This document shows, piece after piece, positions 27,612 through 36,148 of a DNA stretch of 64,000 nucleotides. How positions within the stretch are numbered: the first letter of the stretch is position 1; each line of letters opens with the position of its first letter. This stretch comes from Myxococcales bacterium (GTDB lineage: Bacteria; Myxococcota_A; Polyangia; Polyangiales; Polyangiaceae), in NCBI GenBank assembly GCA_016706225.1, contig JADJKB010000003.1:558001-622000 (forward strand), written 5' to 3'. Made by a program: the position numbers and the translations under genes. The notes below the pieces were generated by a model. The model did not search any database, was not told the DNA's origin, and worked only from the letters and a program-made list of their open reading frames with translations.

Positions 27612-28654
27612 CGAAACCCAAAGTCAAGAAACTCCGCGTGCTCGTGCTGGTCCACGAAGATCTGGTGCCGCCCGAGTCCATGGAAGGCTACACCGACAAG
27701 GAAATCCAGGAGTGGAAGTCCGAGTTCGACATCATCACCACGTTGCGCGACATGGGGCACGACGTGCGACCCGTGGGGGTGTCGGACGACCTGAGCAAGA
27801 TCCGCAAAGAGATCGACCAGTGGAAGCCTCACATCGCCTTCAACCTGCTCGAGGAGTTCCACGGCGTCGCGCTCTACGACTCCCACGTCGTCAGCTATCT
27901 GGAGCTCCTGCGGCAGCCGTACACGGGTTGTAACCCGCGCGGCCTCTTGCTCGCGCACGACAAGGGTCTGTGCAAGCAGATCCTGTCCTACCACCGGATT
28001 CTGACCCCGAAGTTCGCGGTCTACCCGCTCAAGCGCGCGGTCAAACCCCCGCGGCGCATGGCCTACCCGATGGTGGTCAAGAGTGTCAGCGAAGAGGCGT
28101 CCCGGGGCATCTCCCAGGCGTCGATCGTCACCAACGACGAGAAGCTCAAAGAGCGCGTCGAGTTCGTGCACCACCACGTGCAGTCGGATGCCCTGGTCGA
28201 GGAGTACATCGAAGGCCGCGAGCTCTACGTCGGGATCGTGGGCAACACCCGGCTCCAGACCTTCCCGATCTGGGAGCTGCAATTCACCAAGAGCGGCGAC
28301 CGGGTGCCGCTGATCGCGACGGCCAAGGTCAAGTGGGACTACGACTACCAGAAGAAGCTGGGCGTAGAGACGAACGCCGCAAAGGACCTGGGGGACGGGG
28401 TCGAAGCCCGCATCATCAAGCAGTGCATTCGCACCTACCGGGTGCTCGGTCTGACCGGCTACGCCCGAATGGATCTGCGTCTGGCCGAGGATGGGCGCGC
28501 CTACATTCTGGAGGCCAACCCCAACCCGAACCTCTCTTACGGTGAGGACTTTGCCGAGTCGGCGGAGGTTGGCGGGGTCAGCTACGAGGCGCTGATGCAC
28601 AGGATCATCACGCTCGGTCGCAGCTACAAGGCGGCGTGGCGGGCGGATACCTGA
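27608..28654 (+). CDS. ATP-grasp ligase, D-Ala-D-Ala ligase-like
   Basis: About 348 residues from the GTG that overlaps the peptidase stop (GTGA). The ATP-grasp fold is recognisable: an N-terminal Rossmann-like part (LRVLVLVHEDLVPPESMEGY), the ATP-binding Lys in YPMVVKSVSEEASRG, DALVEEYIEGRELYVGI, and the metal-binding end YILEANPNPNLSYGEDFAES. The family joins a carboxylate to an amine using ATP. It differs from cell-wall Ddl (no typical Ddl N-terminus) and no mur genes are near, so the product is probably another peptide or amide made with, or trimmed by, the coupled metallopeptidase (inference). The 3' end overlaps the MFS gene by 31 bp. Confidence 0.8.
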   Translation: MTKPKVKKLRVLVLVHEDLVPPESMEGYTDKEIQEWKSEFDIITTLRDMGHDVRPVGVSDDLSKIRKEIDQWKPHIAFNLLEEFHGVALYDSHVVSYLELLRQPYTGCNPRGLLLAHDKGLCKQILSYHRILTPKFAVYPLKRAVKPPRRMAYPMVVKSVSEEASRGISQASIVTNDEKLKERVEFVHHHVQSDALVEEYIEGRELYVGIVGNTRLQTFPIWELQFTKSGDRVPLIATAKVKWDYDYQKKLGVETNAAKDLGDGVEARIIKQCIRTYRVLGLTGYARMDLRLAEDGRAYILEANPNPNLSYGEDFAESAEVGGVSYEALMHRIITLGRSYKAAWRADT

Positions 28655-29907
28655 GGCTGCCGACGGAAATGCCGGACGGCTAGTCCGAGCGCGGCACCCT
28701 GGAGCACCGCGCAGAAATAGAACGGTGTGCCGATGCGCCAGTCCCCCTTGGGGAAGTGCGAGACCATCGCCAAGAGCGGCGCGCCGAGAGCGGGGGCGAA
28801 CACGGCCATCAGGCTGTTGAGTGAGCTGACGGCGCCCATGGACTGACCTTGACTGCGCGCGTCCGTCGCGCTCGAGATGATGCTCTGGATCGTCGCAGTG
28901 ACGGTGGTGCCGAGCAGGTTCATGAGGATGATGACGAACATCATCCAGCTCTTGGTGGCCGCCCCATACGCAAGATAGGCGAGGGTGGACGATACCAGCC
29001 CGAGCACAGCCAGGCGCTCGGGAGTGAACACCTTCAGCAGGCGCCCCAGAAGAAACCCCTGTGTGATCACCGACACCAGTCCAGCCGCGGCCAGCGCCCA
29101 GCCGTTCTCGCGCGGGCCCCAGCCAAACTTGAAGCTCGAGTAGAGCACCCAGGTCCCGTAGAGCACGAACTGCGCGAGGCCCGAGCAGGCGATCACCGCG
29201 ATCAGTCCGCCCGCCCCCTGGATTCGCGCGAGGCCCCGCAGCGAGGCGATCGGCGTCACGTTCTTCCAGGCGAACGCCCGCCGTTTGTCGCTCGCGAGCG
29301 ACTCGGGCACCACGAGAAATCCGTAGAGCAGGTTGCAGAGGGCCAGGCCGCCGGCCACGAAGAACGGCAGCTGCAGGTTGATCGAGCCGAGCAGGCCGCC
29401 CACCACGGGACCCAGGATGAAACCCACGCCGAACATCGCGCCGAGCAGGCCGAAGCGGCGGGCGCGGTCCTCGGGCGGCGTGATGTCCGCCACGTAGGCG
29501 TTCGCCACCGAGACATTCGCCTGCATCGCGCCGCCCACCAGTCGCGCGGCGATCAACATCCAGAGCTCGGTCGCCAGAGCCGTGGCAAAAAAGGTGATCG
29601 CGAGGCCCAGGAACCCGATCAGCATCACCGGGCGGCGACCGAAAGCGTCCGACAGCGTGCCGAGGACCGGCGAGGCGAAGAAGTTGGCGATCCCGAACGC
29701 AAAGGCGACGGCGCCGTACCAGAAGGCTTGTTCGGCCTGGGAGTGGGTGAAGGCGCCGACCAAGATCGGCAGCACCGGGATGATGATCCCGATCGCCATC
29801 ATGTCGATCAGCACCGCGATCATGATGAACGGCATCGCCGCGCTGCGACCCTTCAGCTCCGACGCGGCGCTCGCTCCGGTCGTCGAGTTGGGTTGCATGA
29901 GCTCCAT
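28624..29907 (-). CDS. MFS transporter, TetA-like drug/metabolite exporter
   Basis: About 427 residues from ATG 29907, with 12 predicted membrane segments. Motif A between segments 2 and 3 is clear (GTLSDAFGRRPVMLIG) and motif C-like GPVVGGLLG lies in segment 5, both typical of 12-TM drug:proton antiporters such as TetA. It probably exports a small molecule with proton exchange across the inner membrane; the substrate is unknown. The frame is open further upstream but the promoter (TTGGCG-N18-TAGGCT, start near 29935) supports this start. It converges on, and slightly overlaps, the ATP-grasp gene. Confidence 0.88.
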   Translation of the reverse strand: MELMQPNSTTGASAASELKGRSAAMPFIMIAVLIDMMAIGIIIPVLPILVGAFTHSQAEQAFWYGAVAFAFGIANFFASPVLGTLSDAFGRRPVMLIGFLGLAITFFATALATELWMLIAARLVGGAMQANVSVANAYVADITPPEDRARRFGLLGAMFGVGFILGPVVGGLLGSINLQLPFFVAGGLALCNLLYGFLVVPESLASDKRRAFAWKNVTPIASLRGLARIQGAGGLIAVIACSGLAQFVLYGTWVLYSSFKFGWGPRENGWALAAAGLVSVITQGFLLGRLLKVFTPERLAVLGLVSSTLAYLAYGAATKSWMMFVIILMNLLGTTVTATIQSIISSATDARSQGQSMGAVSSLNSLMAVFAPALGAPLLAMVSHFPKGDWRIGTPFYFCAVLQGAALGLAVRHFRRQPQVSARHAAL

Positions 29908-29941
29908 CGCGTTCGGCCAAGAACGCGCTGACAAGGACGCG

Positions 29942-29971
29942 AGCCTAACCCAGCCGGTCCAGCTCCGCCAA
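29942..29971 (-). promoter_or_regulatory. sigma-70-type promoter TTGGCG-N18-TAGGCT for MFS gene
   Basis: On the minus strand TTGGCG (29971-29966) and TAGGCT (29947-29942) are separated by 18 bases. Predicted transcription begins near 29935, about 28 bases before the ATG at 29907. Confidence 0.45.
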
Positions 29972-30060
29972 GGACTGGGCCGGCGGGTCAAGCCGCAAAT
30001 CCGACCGATTTAGTCAGCTCCCCCTTGCCCACCGCGCGCCGCGGCCCCATCAAGGGGGCC

Positions 30061-30330
30061 ATGCCGCGCCCCATCCTCGACGAAGACAAGATCCACCCGA
30101 GCATCCGCCAGCAAGTCGCCACCCATCACAACGAGATCGTGAAGGAGGTGCAGGCCGCCGTCGCCAAACACGGCCGTCGTCGCGGGGACGGGCCAAACCC
30201 AAGAAGGCCAGGGCCGGGAGGCCCACAACGTGGCGTACGAGTACCTGAGCGAGCACTGGCGAATGGCGCCCGCGGCCGCGAAGATGTGGAGCGGCGGCCC
30301 CTTCCGTGGTGTTCGGGGCGGGCCCGCCCC
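30061..30330 (+). pseudogene. glutaredoxin-family-like gene, corrupted
   Basis: ATG 30061 opens a good N-terminus (MPRPILDEDKIHPSIRQQVA, then EIVKEVQAAVAKH), which resembles the start of a monothiol-glutaredoxin-like family as I remember it. Further on, pieces of the expected fold appear in shifting frames: KKARA-like near 30205, VAYEYL at about 30230, and AAAKMWSG at about 30275. Several small deletions would explain the loss of frame. From about 30300 the sequence turns into G/C runs and no sensible protein follows. Whether the gene is decayed or the sequence is wrong cannot be settled here; the neighbouring G-rich runs favour sequence error. The family assignment is tentative. Confidence 0.45.
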
Positions 30331-30511
30331 GCCCAGGACGGGCGCGCGGGGCGGGATGGTGTCCTTCACGGGGGCGGCGTCAGCTGGCGTGGGGCCGGGG
30401 CCATTCCGACAACGCGCCCTGATGGTGCCCTGCGGGGGGGAGTCGCCGGAGAAACCCTCGAGAAGGCGTTGCTGCGCGCACCCCGCCGCCCCCCGGGGGG
30501 GGGAGGAAGGG

Positions 30512-31186
30512 TGACCCAGCAGGCGGACGACGCTCCGGTCCTTCTTCACCTCGTCCACGATGTTGAGCATGCTGGCCACGGTTCCGCCGCTGGCGCTGCC
30601 GCGCATCTTGCCCACACACAGCTTCACCTCGGTGCAGGGCGACCCGTAGCTGGCCAGGGCGTGCTCTTGCAGCATGAACGTGCCGATGTCGGACGGGATC
30701 GAATCAAATCCACAGCAGGTCACGATGCGGGCGCCGGTCTCTTCGGCCCGCGCGTGGTGCCGATCGATCATGCGGCGGATCCACTGGGTCTCGCCGGTCA
30801 GATCCGCGTAGTCCGTCCCAGGCTCGGCGCAGGCCGAAACCAGCTCGCTGCCGTAGCGGGCGTAGGGCCCGACCGTGCTGCAGATGACACTCGCCTCCGT
30901 GGCGAGGCGCGACAGGAACGCGGTGTCGTGGCTGTCACCGACGCGGAGCGGCAGCTCCGCCGCGCTCGGCACGATGGCAGCGAGCTCGGGGGGCACCCCC
31001 CGGGCGGGCCCCCCGCCGGCCCCCCCCGCGGGGGCCCGGCGGGCCGGCCGGCGCGGCGGGGCCGGGCCCGCGGGGGGGGGGGGCCGGGCCGCGGCACCCC
31101 CCGCCCCCAAAAGCCACCAGTTCGAGTGGGCGTGAGCGGTCGTGGCCGCGGACGAGATTCGGACTGCCGTTGCTGCGCTCAGACAC
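30512..31186 (-). pseudogene. saccharopine dehydrogenase-like / trans-acting enoyl reductase family gene, corrupted
   Basis: GTG 31186 starts SERSNGSPNLVRGHDRSRPL, followed by ELVAFG, where a GATGFTG-type nucleotide-binding loop is expected but GGGGCRG is found. About 100 bp of G/C runs follows (31000-31110). A clean stretch then encodes a convincing family core: FLSRLATEASVICSTVGPYA, YADLTGETQWIRRMI, and VTCCGFDSIPSDIGTFMLQE, ending with GTVASMLNIVDEVKKDRSVV. Below about 30530 the sequence breaks down again, so the C-terminal half is missing. Members are NAD(P)-binding oxidoreductases of uncertain substrate. The intact middle and damaged ends suggest poor sequence rather than ordinary decay. 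Confidence 0.6.
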
Positions 31187-31309
31187 GGAAGAAACCTAGT
31201 CCCCCGAGCTTCCCGCCGCCAAAGGCCACACGCGCGTGAGCGTTTGGGCCGCTCAACGGCTGCTTGTGGGACGGACTGAGCGCTGCCACCATGCGAGGAC
31301 TCTTCTCCC

Positions 31310-32953
31310 ATGGCGCTCAACGTCGCACTCGTCAATCCGATCCTCTCGCGGGATTCGGAGATGTCCCTCGGCCTCTTGTATGTGGCCGAGGCGACAGCGC
31401 GCGCGGGGCACCGGGTGCGGGTGCTCGACACGGGCTTTACCCGCTCTCCGGCTCACCTCTGGCCGGCGCTCGACAAGTTCGCCCCAGATGTCGTGGCCTT
31501 CACGGTCATGAGTGTCACCTATCCGCAGACCCTGCGGCTCGCGCAGGAAGTGAAACGACGCTTCGGTGCCAAGGTCGTGATGGGCGGGCCTCACGCCACG
31601 CTGTACCCGCTCGACGTCGCTGGCCAGGAATCGGTCGATGCGGCGGTGGTCGGTGACGGCGACCTCTCGTTCCCGCGCCTGCTCGACCACATCGAAAACG
31701 GGCACACCACTGCGTTGCCGGGTGTCGCGCATACTCTCGCTGGCGAGCTCCGTTTCGACCCGGAGGTGCCCCGCGTCGCGGACCTCGACAGCCTGGCGTT
31801 TCCCGATCGCTCCCGCTACGACGCCCTCGACGCGTACATCGCGGCCATGGGGCACTCGTACCTGTTCGGCCGCCGGGTGCTGACGATGATCACCTCGCGC
31901 GGTTGCCCGTGGGACTGCAGCTATTGCCAGCCCGTGCTCGATCACATCCACGGCAAGAAGGTGCGCATCCGCTCGACCGACAACGTGGTCAGCGAGCTTC
32001 TATGGCTGAAAAACCGCCACGGCATCAACGGCATCTGGTTCTGCGACGACACGTTCACCTTCGACTCGCGCTGGGTCACCGAGCTGTGTCAGAAGATGAT
32101 CGACCGCCGCCTCGACCTCGGCTGGTCGTGCAACAGCCGGGTGGACACCGTCGATCCCACCCTGCTCGCGCTCATGGCCCGAGCCGGCTGTGAGCAGCTG
32201 CGTTTTGGCATGGAGTCGGGCTCGCAGATCCTGCTCGACCGCACCATGAACAAACGCACGACGGTGTCGGAGTGTGAAGCGGCGTTTGCTTGGGCCAAAG
32301 AAGCCGGCATCAAGACCTGGGCCTACACCATGGTGGGCGGCCTCGACGAGACGCGCGACACGGTGGCCGAGACTCGCCGTTTGCTCGAGAGGCTCGAGCC
32401 CCAGCACATTCAGATCACGATGCTGGCGCCGCTGCCAAAGACGTATTTCGCCGAGAAGATCCACGAGCACAAGAACCTGCGGGTCTTGCCCCACGGCTTC
32501 GACGACCTGCGGCTGTTCGACAAGTGTGTCGTGGACACCGACCTCTTGACCCACCACGAGGTGAAGCTCTTACAACAGGAGCTGTACGCCGATCACCCCG
32601 GCTTCGATCCAGCGCGAGTCACCCCGAAGGAACGCCGCGCGTGGGCGCTCCGCCACTACGACCACGTGCGCGCGCTGCTCGGTCTGAGGGCAGAGCACCC
32701 GGACATCGAGCTGCCGCCCACCTGGCGCCTGACCGCCGAAGTCGTGCGCGCGGCCCTCGGGGCCATTCCGGCCCTGGACCCGCTCAGGATCTGGGCGCGC
32801 CGCACGCTGATGCGCCAGCTGATCAAGCTGCGATATCGCGACGACGGCAGGCCGCGGTTCGAGCGCGCCGAGACACCCAACACCGACCCACTGCACGCCG
32901 CAGCCCGCCACGTCCCGGCGCCCAGCGCCTCGCGTGCATGCGGCGCCGCCTGA
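31310..32953 (+). CDS. B12-binding-domain radical SAM protein
   Basis: A 547-residue protein. The N-terminal 140 residues form a cobalamin-binding Rossmann-like domain (VALVNPILSRDSEMSLGLLY and VVMGGPHATLYP). The radical SAM core has the iron-sulphur motif in SRGCPWDCSYC (CxxxCxxC) near residue 200, and later GMESGSQILLDRTMNKR and MVGGLDETRDTV. This class E-type architecture includes methyltransferases and P-methylases as well as lipid and pigment enzymes; the substrate is not evident. ATG 31310 is the natural start. A class I methyltransferase begins 25 bp downstream, so the two may share a pathway. Confidence 0.85.
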   Translation: MALNVALVNPILSRDSEMSLGLLYVAEATARAGHRVRVLDTGFTRSPAHLWPALDKFAPDVVAFTVMSVTYPQTLRLAQEVKRRFGAKVVMGGPHATLYPLDVAGQESVDAAVVGDGDLSFPRLLDHIENGHTTALPGVAHTLAGELRFDPEVPRVADLDSLAFPDRSRYDALDAYIAAMGHSYLFGRRVLTMITSRGCPWDCSYCQPVLDHIHGKKVRIRSTDNVVSELLWLKNRHGINGIWFCDDTFTFDSRWVTELCQKMIDRRLDLGWSCNSRVDTVDPTLLALMARAGCEQLRFGMESGSQILLDRTMNKRTTVSECEAAFAWAKEAGIKTWAYTMVGGLDETRDTVAETRRLLERLEPQHIQITMLAPLPKTYFAEKIHEHKNLRVLPHGFDDLRLFDKCVVDTDLLTHHEVKLLQQELYADHPGFDPARVTPKERRAWALRHYDHVRALLGLRAEHPDIELPPTWRLTAEVVRAALGAIPALDPLRIWARRTLMRQLIKLRYRDDGRPRFERAETPNTDPLHAAARHVPAPSASRACGAA

Positions 32954-32978
32954 GGTAGGCTGCGTGCCGGAGCCCGGC

Positions 32979-33596
32979 ATGACAGAGAAGGACCATTGGC
33001 AGTCCGTGTATGCCCGGAAGAGTCCGGATGAGGTCAGCTGGTATCGGCCCCATCTCGAACAGTCGCTGCGATTCATTCGCGAGAGCGGGCTGGGGCACGA
33101 CGCGAGGATCGTGGACGTCGGCGGCGGAGCTTCGACATTGGTCGACGACCTGCTCGACGCGGGTCATCTCAACCTGGCGGTGATCGATCTCGCCGACGCG
33201 GCGCTGGCCGTCGCACGAGACCGCCTGGGCGCACGCGCGGCGCAGGTGGACTGGATCGTCGGCGACGTGACCACACCGCTGCTCGACGAGAGCAGCGTGG
33301 ACTTCTGGCACGATCGCGCGGTGTTCCACTTCCTGACCGACGAGGGCGCGCGCTCCGCGTACCTGGCGCAGGTCACCCGCAGCGTGAAACCCGGCGGCCA
33401 CGTGCTCGTCGCCACCTTCGGCCTCGACGGACCGGAGAAATGCAGCGGCCTGTCGGTGACTCGCTACGATGCCAATGGTGTTCACGCGGTGTTCGGTGAC
33501 CTGTTCGAGAAGCGGGCGAGCGCCGCCGAGCTGCACGAGACCCCATCCGGAAGCGTGCAGTCCTTCGTGTACTGTTTCTGCCGCCGTAGCGGCTGA
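32979..33596 (+). CDS. class I SAM-dependent methyltransferase
   Basis: A 205-residue protein from ATG 32979 (MTEKDHWQSVYARKSPDEVS). The frame is open 15 codons further upstream, but homologues start with this TxxDHWxxVY pattern. SAM-binding motif I is IVDVGGGAST, motif II is LAVIDLADAAL, and later come WIVGDVTTPLL and SVKPGGHVLVATFGLDGPEK. It looks like small-molecule methyltransferases near the tellurite/thiopurine type. Coupled by position with the radical SAM gene. Its stop is 45 bp before copy A of the 160-bp repeat. Confidence 0.8.
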   Translation: MTEKDHWQSVYARKSPDEVSWYRPHLEQSLRFIRESGLGHDARIVDVGGGASTLVDDLLDAGHLNLAVIDLADAALAVARDRLGARAAQVDWIVGDVTTPLLDESSVDFWHDRAVFHFLTDEGARSAYLAQVTRSVKPGGHVLVATFGLDGPEKCSGLSVTRYDANGVHAVFGDLFEKRASAAELHETPSGSVQSFVYCFCRRSG

Positions 33597-33641
33597 CGGC
33601 GACCTGAAGCCGCGCGGGCCGTGTCTTCGTCAATCGACTCG

Positions 33642-33801
33642 CTAGAACACCGATCAGCTTGCGCTGCTCGTGTTCTAGGACACTTACGTTGGGGCTGCGC
33701 CCCAAACCCCCGGCCTTCGGCCGTGCGCGCTCCGCGCGCGAGCGCCGAACACCTTGCAAGTCCCGGAAAACAAACGACGTTCAACCGGTGCGGCGCTCTA
33801 G
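33642..33801 (+). repeat. 160-bp MITE-like intergenic repeat, copy A
   Basis: The element begins CTAGAACACCG and ends CGGCGCTCTAG, so its ends are an imperfect 11-bp terminal inverted repeat (9 of 11 match). Inside are a hairpin from CTAGAACAC/GTGTTCTAG (33642-33680) and smaller palindromes around GGGGCTGCGCCCC, CGGCCTTCGGCCG and GCGCGCTCCGCGCGC. An inverted copy of the same length lies at 42973-43132, about 95 percent identical by eye. No coding function is apparent. CTAG flanks both ends, possibly a target duplication. Confidence 0.75.
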
Positions 33802-36059
33802 GCTCCGCCGCCGGGCTTCGGAGCCGCTCCGGCGAGCTGTTTTGGGTCCGGGCGCGGGAAGATCGGCGAGCGGACGAGCTCGTTCAGCAGTGTCATGGTC
33901 TCCTGCGGCGCGTCGTCCGCGGTGTTTTCGCCGTCTGGGTCGGCAGTCGTCAGCTTGTAGAGCTCCGGCAGCCCGCTCTCGAGCTGAATCAGGAGCTTCC
34001 AGTCGCCAGCCGGTTCGATCACTCCGATGCGTAACGTGGACTCTCGGTCGCCGCTGCGAATCAGCAGCGGCAGGCGCCGCTTCGGCCGCCCGCCCACCGC
34101 GTAACTCAGCAGATCTTCGCCGTGATAGCTGCTCGTCGGCACGTTCGGGTCGAACCAGCGGGCGAGCGTCGGGGCGAGATCCATCAGCGAGACCGGCTCC
34201 TCGATCACCTTGGGACGCATGCCCGGCACACGGATGGCCAAAGGGACCCGCAGCAGATCCTCCCACAAGAAGATCGAGTGAACCCAGAAGCCATCGCGCC
34301 CAACACCCTCGCCGTGGTCCGACAAGAACACGACGATCGTCTTGTCGCGCAGACCGAGGTCGTCCAGACCGCGCAGGAAGCGCCCGAACTCCGCGTCGAT
34401 GCCGCGCGCCACGGCGGCGTAGCGTCGCATGCCCGGACCCTCTGGCATGCCGTGGCGCCGGGCGACGTCGGCGACATGAGTGTCGTTGAGCTCGCGCCAG
34501 TTGTGTTGGTCGAAGTGGAAACTCCACAACAGGAACTTGCCGTCCTTGTTCTGCTTCATCCACTCCAGCGAGCGGTCGACGACCTTGCCGGCGGACGGTT
34601 GATCCGCGCCATAACCCCAGACGTCGGTCCGCACCGAGGGGTAGTCGTCGACGCGGACCCGCTCGTCGAAGCCGAAGCCCGGCAGCTCCTTGTCGAGGAA
34701 CTCATCGGCGGACTGCGGGATCACCAGCGTACGGTGCCAGCCACGGCGACGGGCCACCTCCAGGAAGTCGACGCTTCGATCCGGCTCCGCAGCCAGACTC
34801 CCGCCGGTGAGCGCAGGTACGGACCGAACCGTGTCAGAACCCGCCGCGTATGCCTTCTTGAAGTGCAAGCTCTGTCGGTTGAACTCGCTCAGATTCGGCA
34901 TGCTCTGCGGGTCGGCCGCGACGTCGTAGCGCAGAGTGTCGACGTAGAAGATTGCGATGTTGTACGGGGCCGGGGAGCGGCGCGCGGCCTGGAGGCGCTG
35001 TTTGAGCGGGGCGGGCTCGTCGAAGGGCGCGCTCCAGGCCGGCTCGAGCGTCGTGTTCCGGATGTCGAAGCGCTCCTCGAGGCGGCTAATGCCCGCGAGC
35101 TTCTCGCCCTCCTCACCCGGCGGGCGCGACAGCTCCTCCAGAGATTGCGCTCGGGAGAGCATCCGGCCCGCATAGATCGGCTGCAGCCAGACCGGCCGCA
35201 GCGAGCGCTCGAGCCGCTCGCGCGCAGCCCCGTTCGTGGTCAGGAGCAGCAGCCACGCCAGAGAAGTCACGCCAACGGCGCGCAGGCCGATGAGGACCCT
35301 GCCGATCTTCCGAGAGTGTACGACCACGCCCGCGGTCGTGAACACGAGCACACACGCGATGGCCTCGAGCAGCGTATGGATGCGCGAGTAGAGCGCCACG
35401 TAGACGGTGAGATCGACGTAGACCAACGCGCCAGCGACCGCGATGGCGATCACGCCGACGAACAGCGGCCCCAATCGTCGGCCCGCTCGCAGCGCGCGGT
35501 TGGCCCACGCGGCGGTCGAGCCGAGCAGCATCGCTCCGAGACAGAACGCCGCGACCACGATGAAGGGCCCGTACTTTGCGAACGCCCCCGCGTGCATGCG
35601 TGAAATGGCAAACACCCGGAACGTCGTCGACCACACGAGGCCACCACCGGCGAGCGCAGCGAAGGCCAGCCGCGCAGCGAGCGCCAGGCGGGTACTGCGG
35701 GCGGCCAGGCGCAGGTGGATCTCCCGCTCGAGCGCCAAGCCCATGTGAATGACACACCCAAAGAGCGCGCCGGCCGCGACGTAGAGGCCGAAAACCGCGA
35801 CGACCTGCCCGAGCTTCGGGTCGCGCTCCCCGGCGAAGCGCCACCACGAATCGACAGCGGCAACGACTGTGCCGGTGAGGACCGCCGCACTCGCGGTGTC
35901 GAGCAATGGGACCACGGCGGCGTGGGCAGCCCGGGTGGCTCGAGCGGTGATGCCCGAGCCGGCGTGAGAGGTCGAGCTCCACCTGCCGCCGAGCCGGCGG
36001 AGGTTTGCCACCAGCGCGGAGGCGCGGGGGGCCGGGAGCGATTCACGCCGATCGGTCAT
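33798..36059 (-). CDS. membrane-anchored sulfatase / alkaline-phosphatase superfamily protein
   Basis: A 753-residue protein. The N-terminal 300 residues carry about six to seven membrane segments (for example FIVVAAFCLGAMLLGSTAAW). The C-terminal 430 residues are a sulfatase-fold domain: YNIAIFYVDTLRYDV (first metal site), AGSDTVRSVPALTGG at the nucleophile position (Thr/Ser rather than the Cys of type-I sulfatases), and TIVVFLSDHGEGVGRDGFWV (second metal site). Such proteins act as phospho- or sulfo-transferases on envelope lipids and glycans, facing the periplasm. Its stop codon TAG is supplied by the terminal CTAG of repeat copy A. A PH-like membrane gene lies just upstream in the same direction. 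Confidence 0.85.
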   Translation of the reverse strand: MTDRRESLPAPRASALVANLRRLGGRWSSTSHAGSGITARATRAAHAAVVPLLDTASAAVLTGTVVAAVDSWWRFAGERDPKLGQVVAVFGLYVAAGALFGCVIHMGLALEREIHLRLAARSTRLALAARLAFAALAGGGLVWSTTFRVFAISRMHAGAFAKYGPFIVVAAFCLGAMLLGSTAAWANRALRAGRRLGPLFVGVIAIAVAGALVYVDLTVYVALYSRIHTLLEAIACVLVFTTAGVVVHSRKIGRVLIGLRAVGVTSLAWLLLLTTNGAARERLERSLRPVWLQPIYAGRMLSRAQSLEELSRPPGEEGEKLAGISRLEERFDIRNTTLEPAWSAPFDEPAPLKQRLQAARRSPAPYNIAIFYVDTLRYDVAADPQSMPNLSEFNRQSLHFKKAYAAGSDTVRSVPALTGGSLAAEPDRSVDFLEVARRRGWHRTLVIPQSADEFLDKELPGFGFDERVRVDDYPSVRTDVWGYGADQPSAGKVVDRSLEWMKQNKDGKFLLWSFHFDQHNWRELNDTHVADVARRHGMPEGPGMRRYAAVARGIDAEFGRFLRGLDDLGLRDKTIVVFLSDHGEGVGRDGFWVHSIFLWEDLLRVPLAIRVPGMRPKVIEEPVSLMDLAPTLARWFDPNVPTSSYHGEDLLSYAVGGRPKRRLPLLIRSGDRESTLRIGVIEPAGDWKLLIQLESGLPELYKLTTADPDGENTADDAPQETMTLLNELVRSPIFPRPDPKQLAGAAPKPGGGA

Positions 36060-36148
36060 GTTCGGGTCGGGGCCGAAGCCGAGGCCGAGGATATGCCCGC
36101 ACGCGGCGCAGTGCCATCGTCGGGTTCAGCGCAGCCCCGTCGCGACCC

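Noticed and set aside
33642..33801. Possible small protein on the repeat element
   Set aside because: Both copies are open in one frame for about 50 residues, but this follows from the GC-rich palindromes; there is no start or ribosome site and substitutions are not codon-biased.
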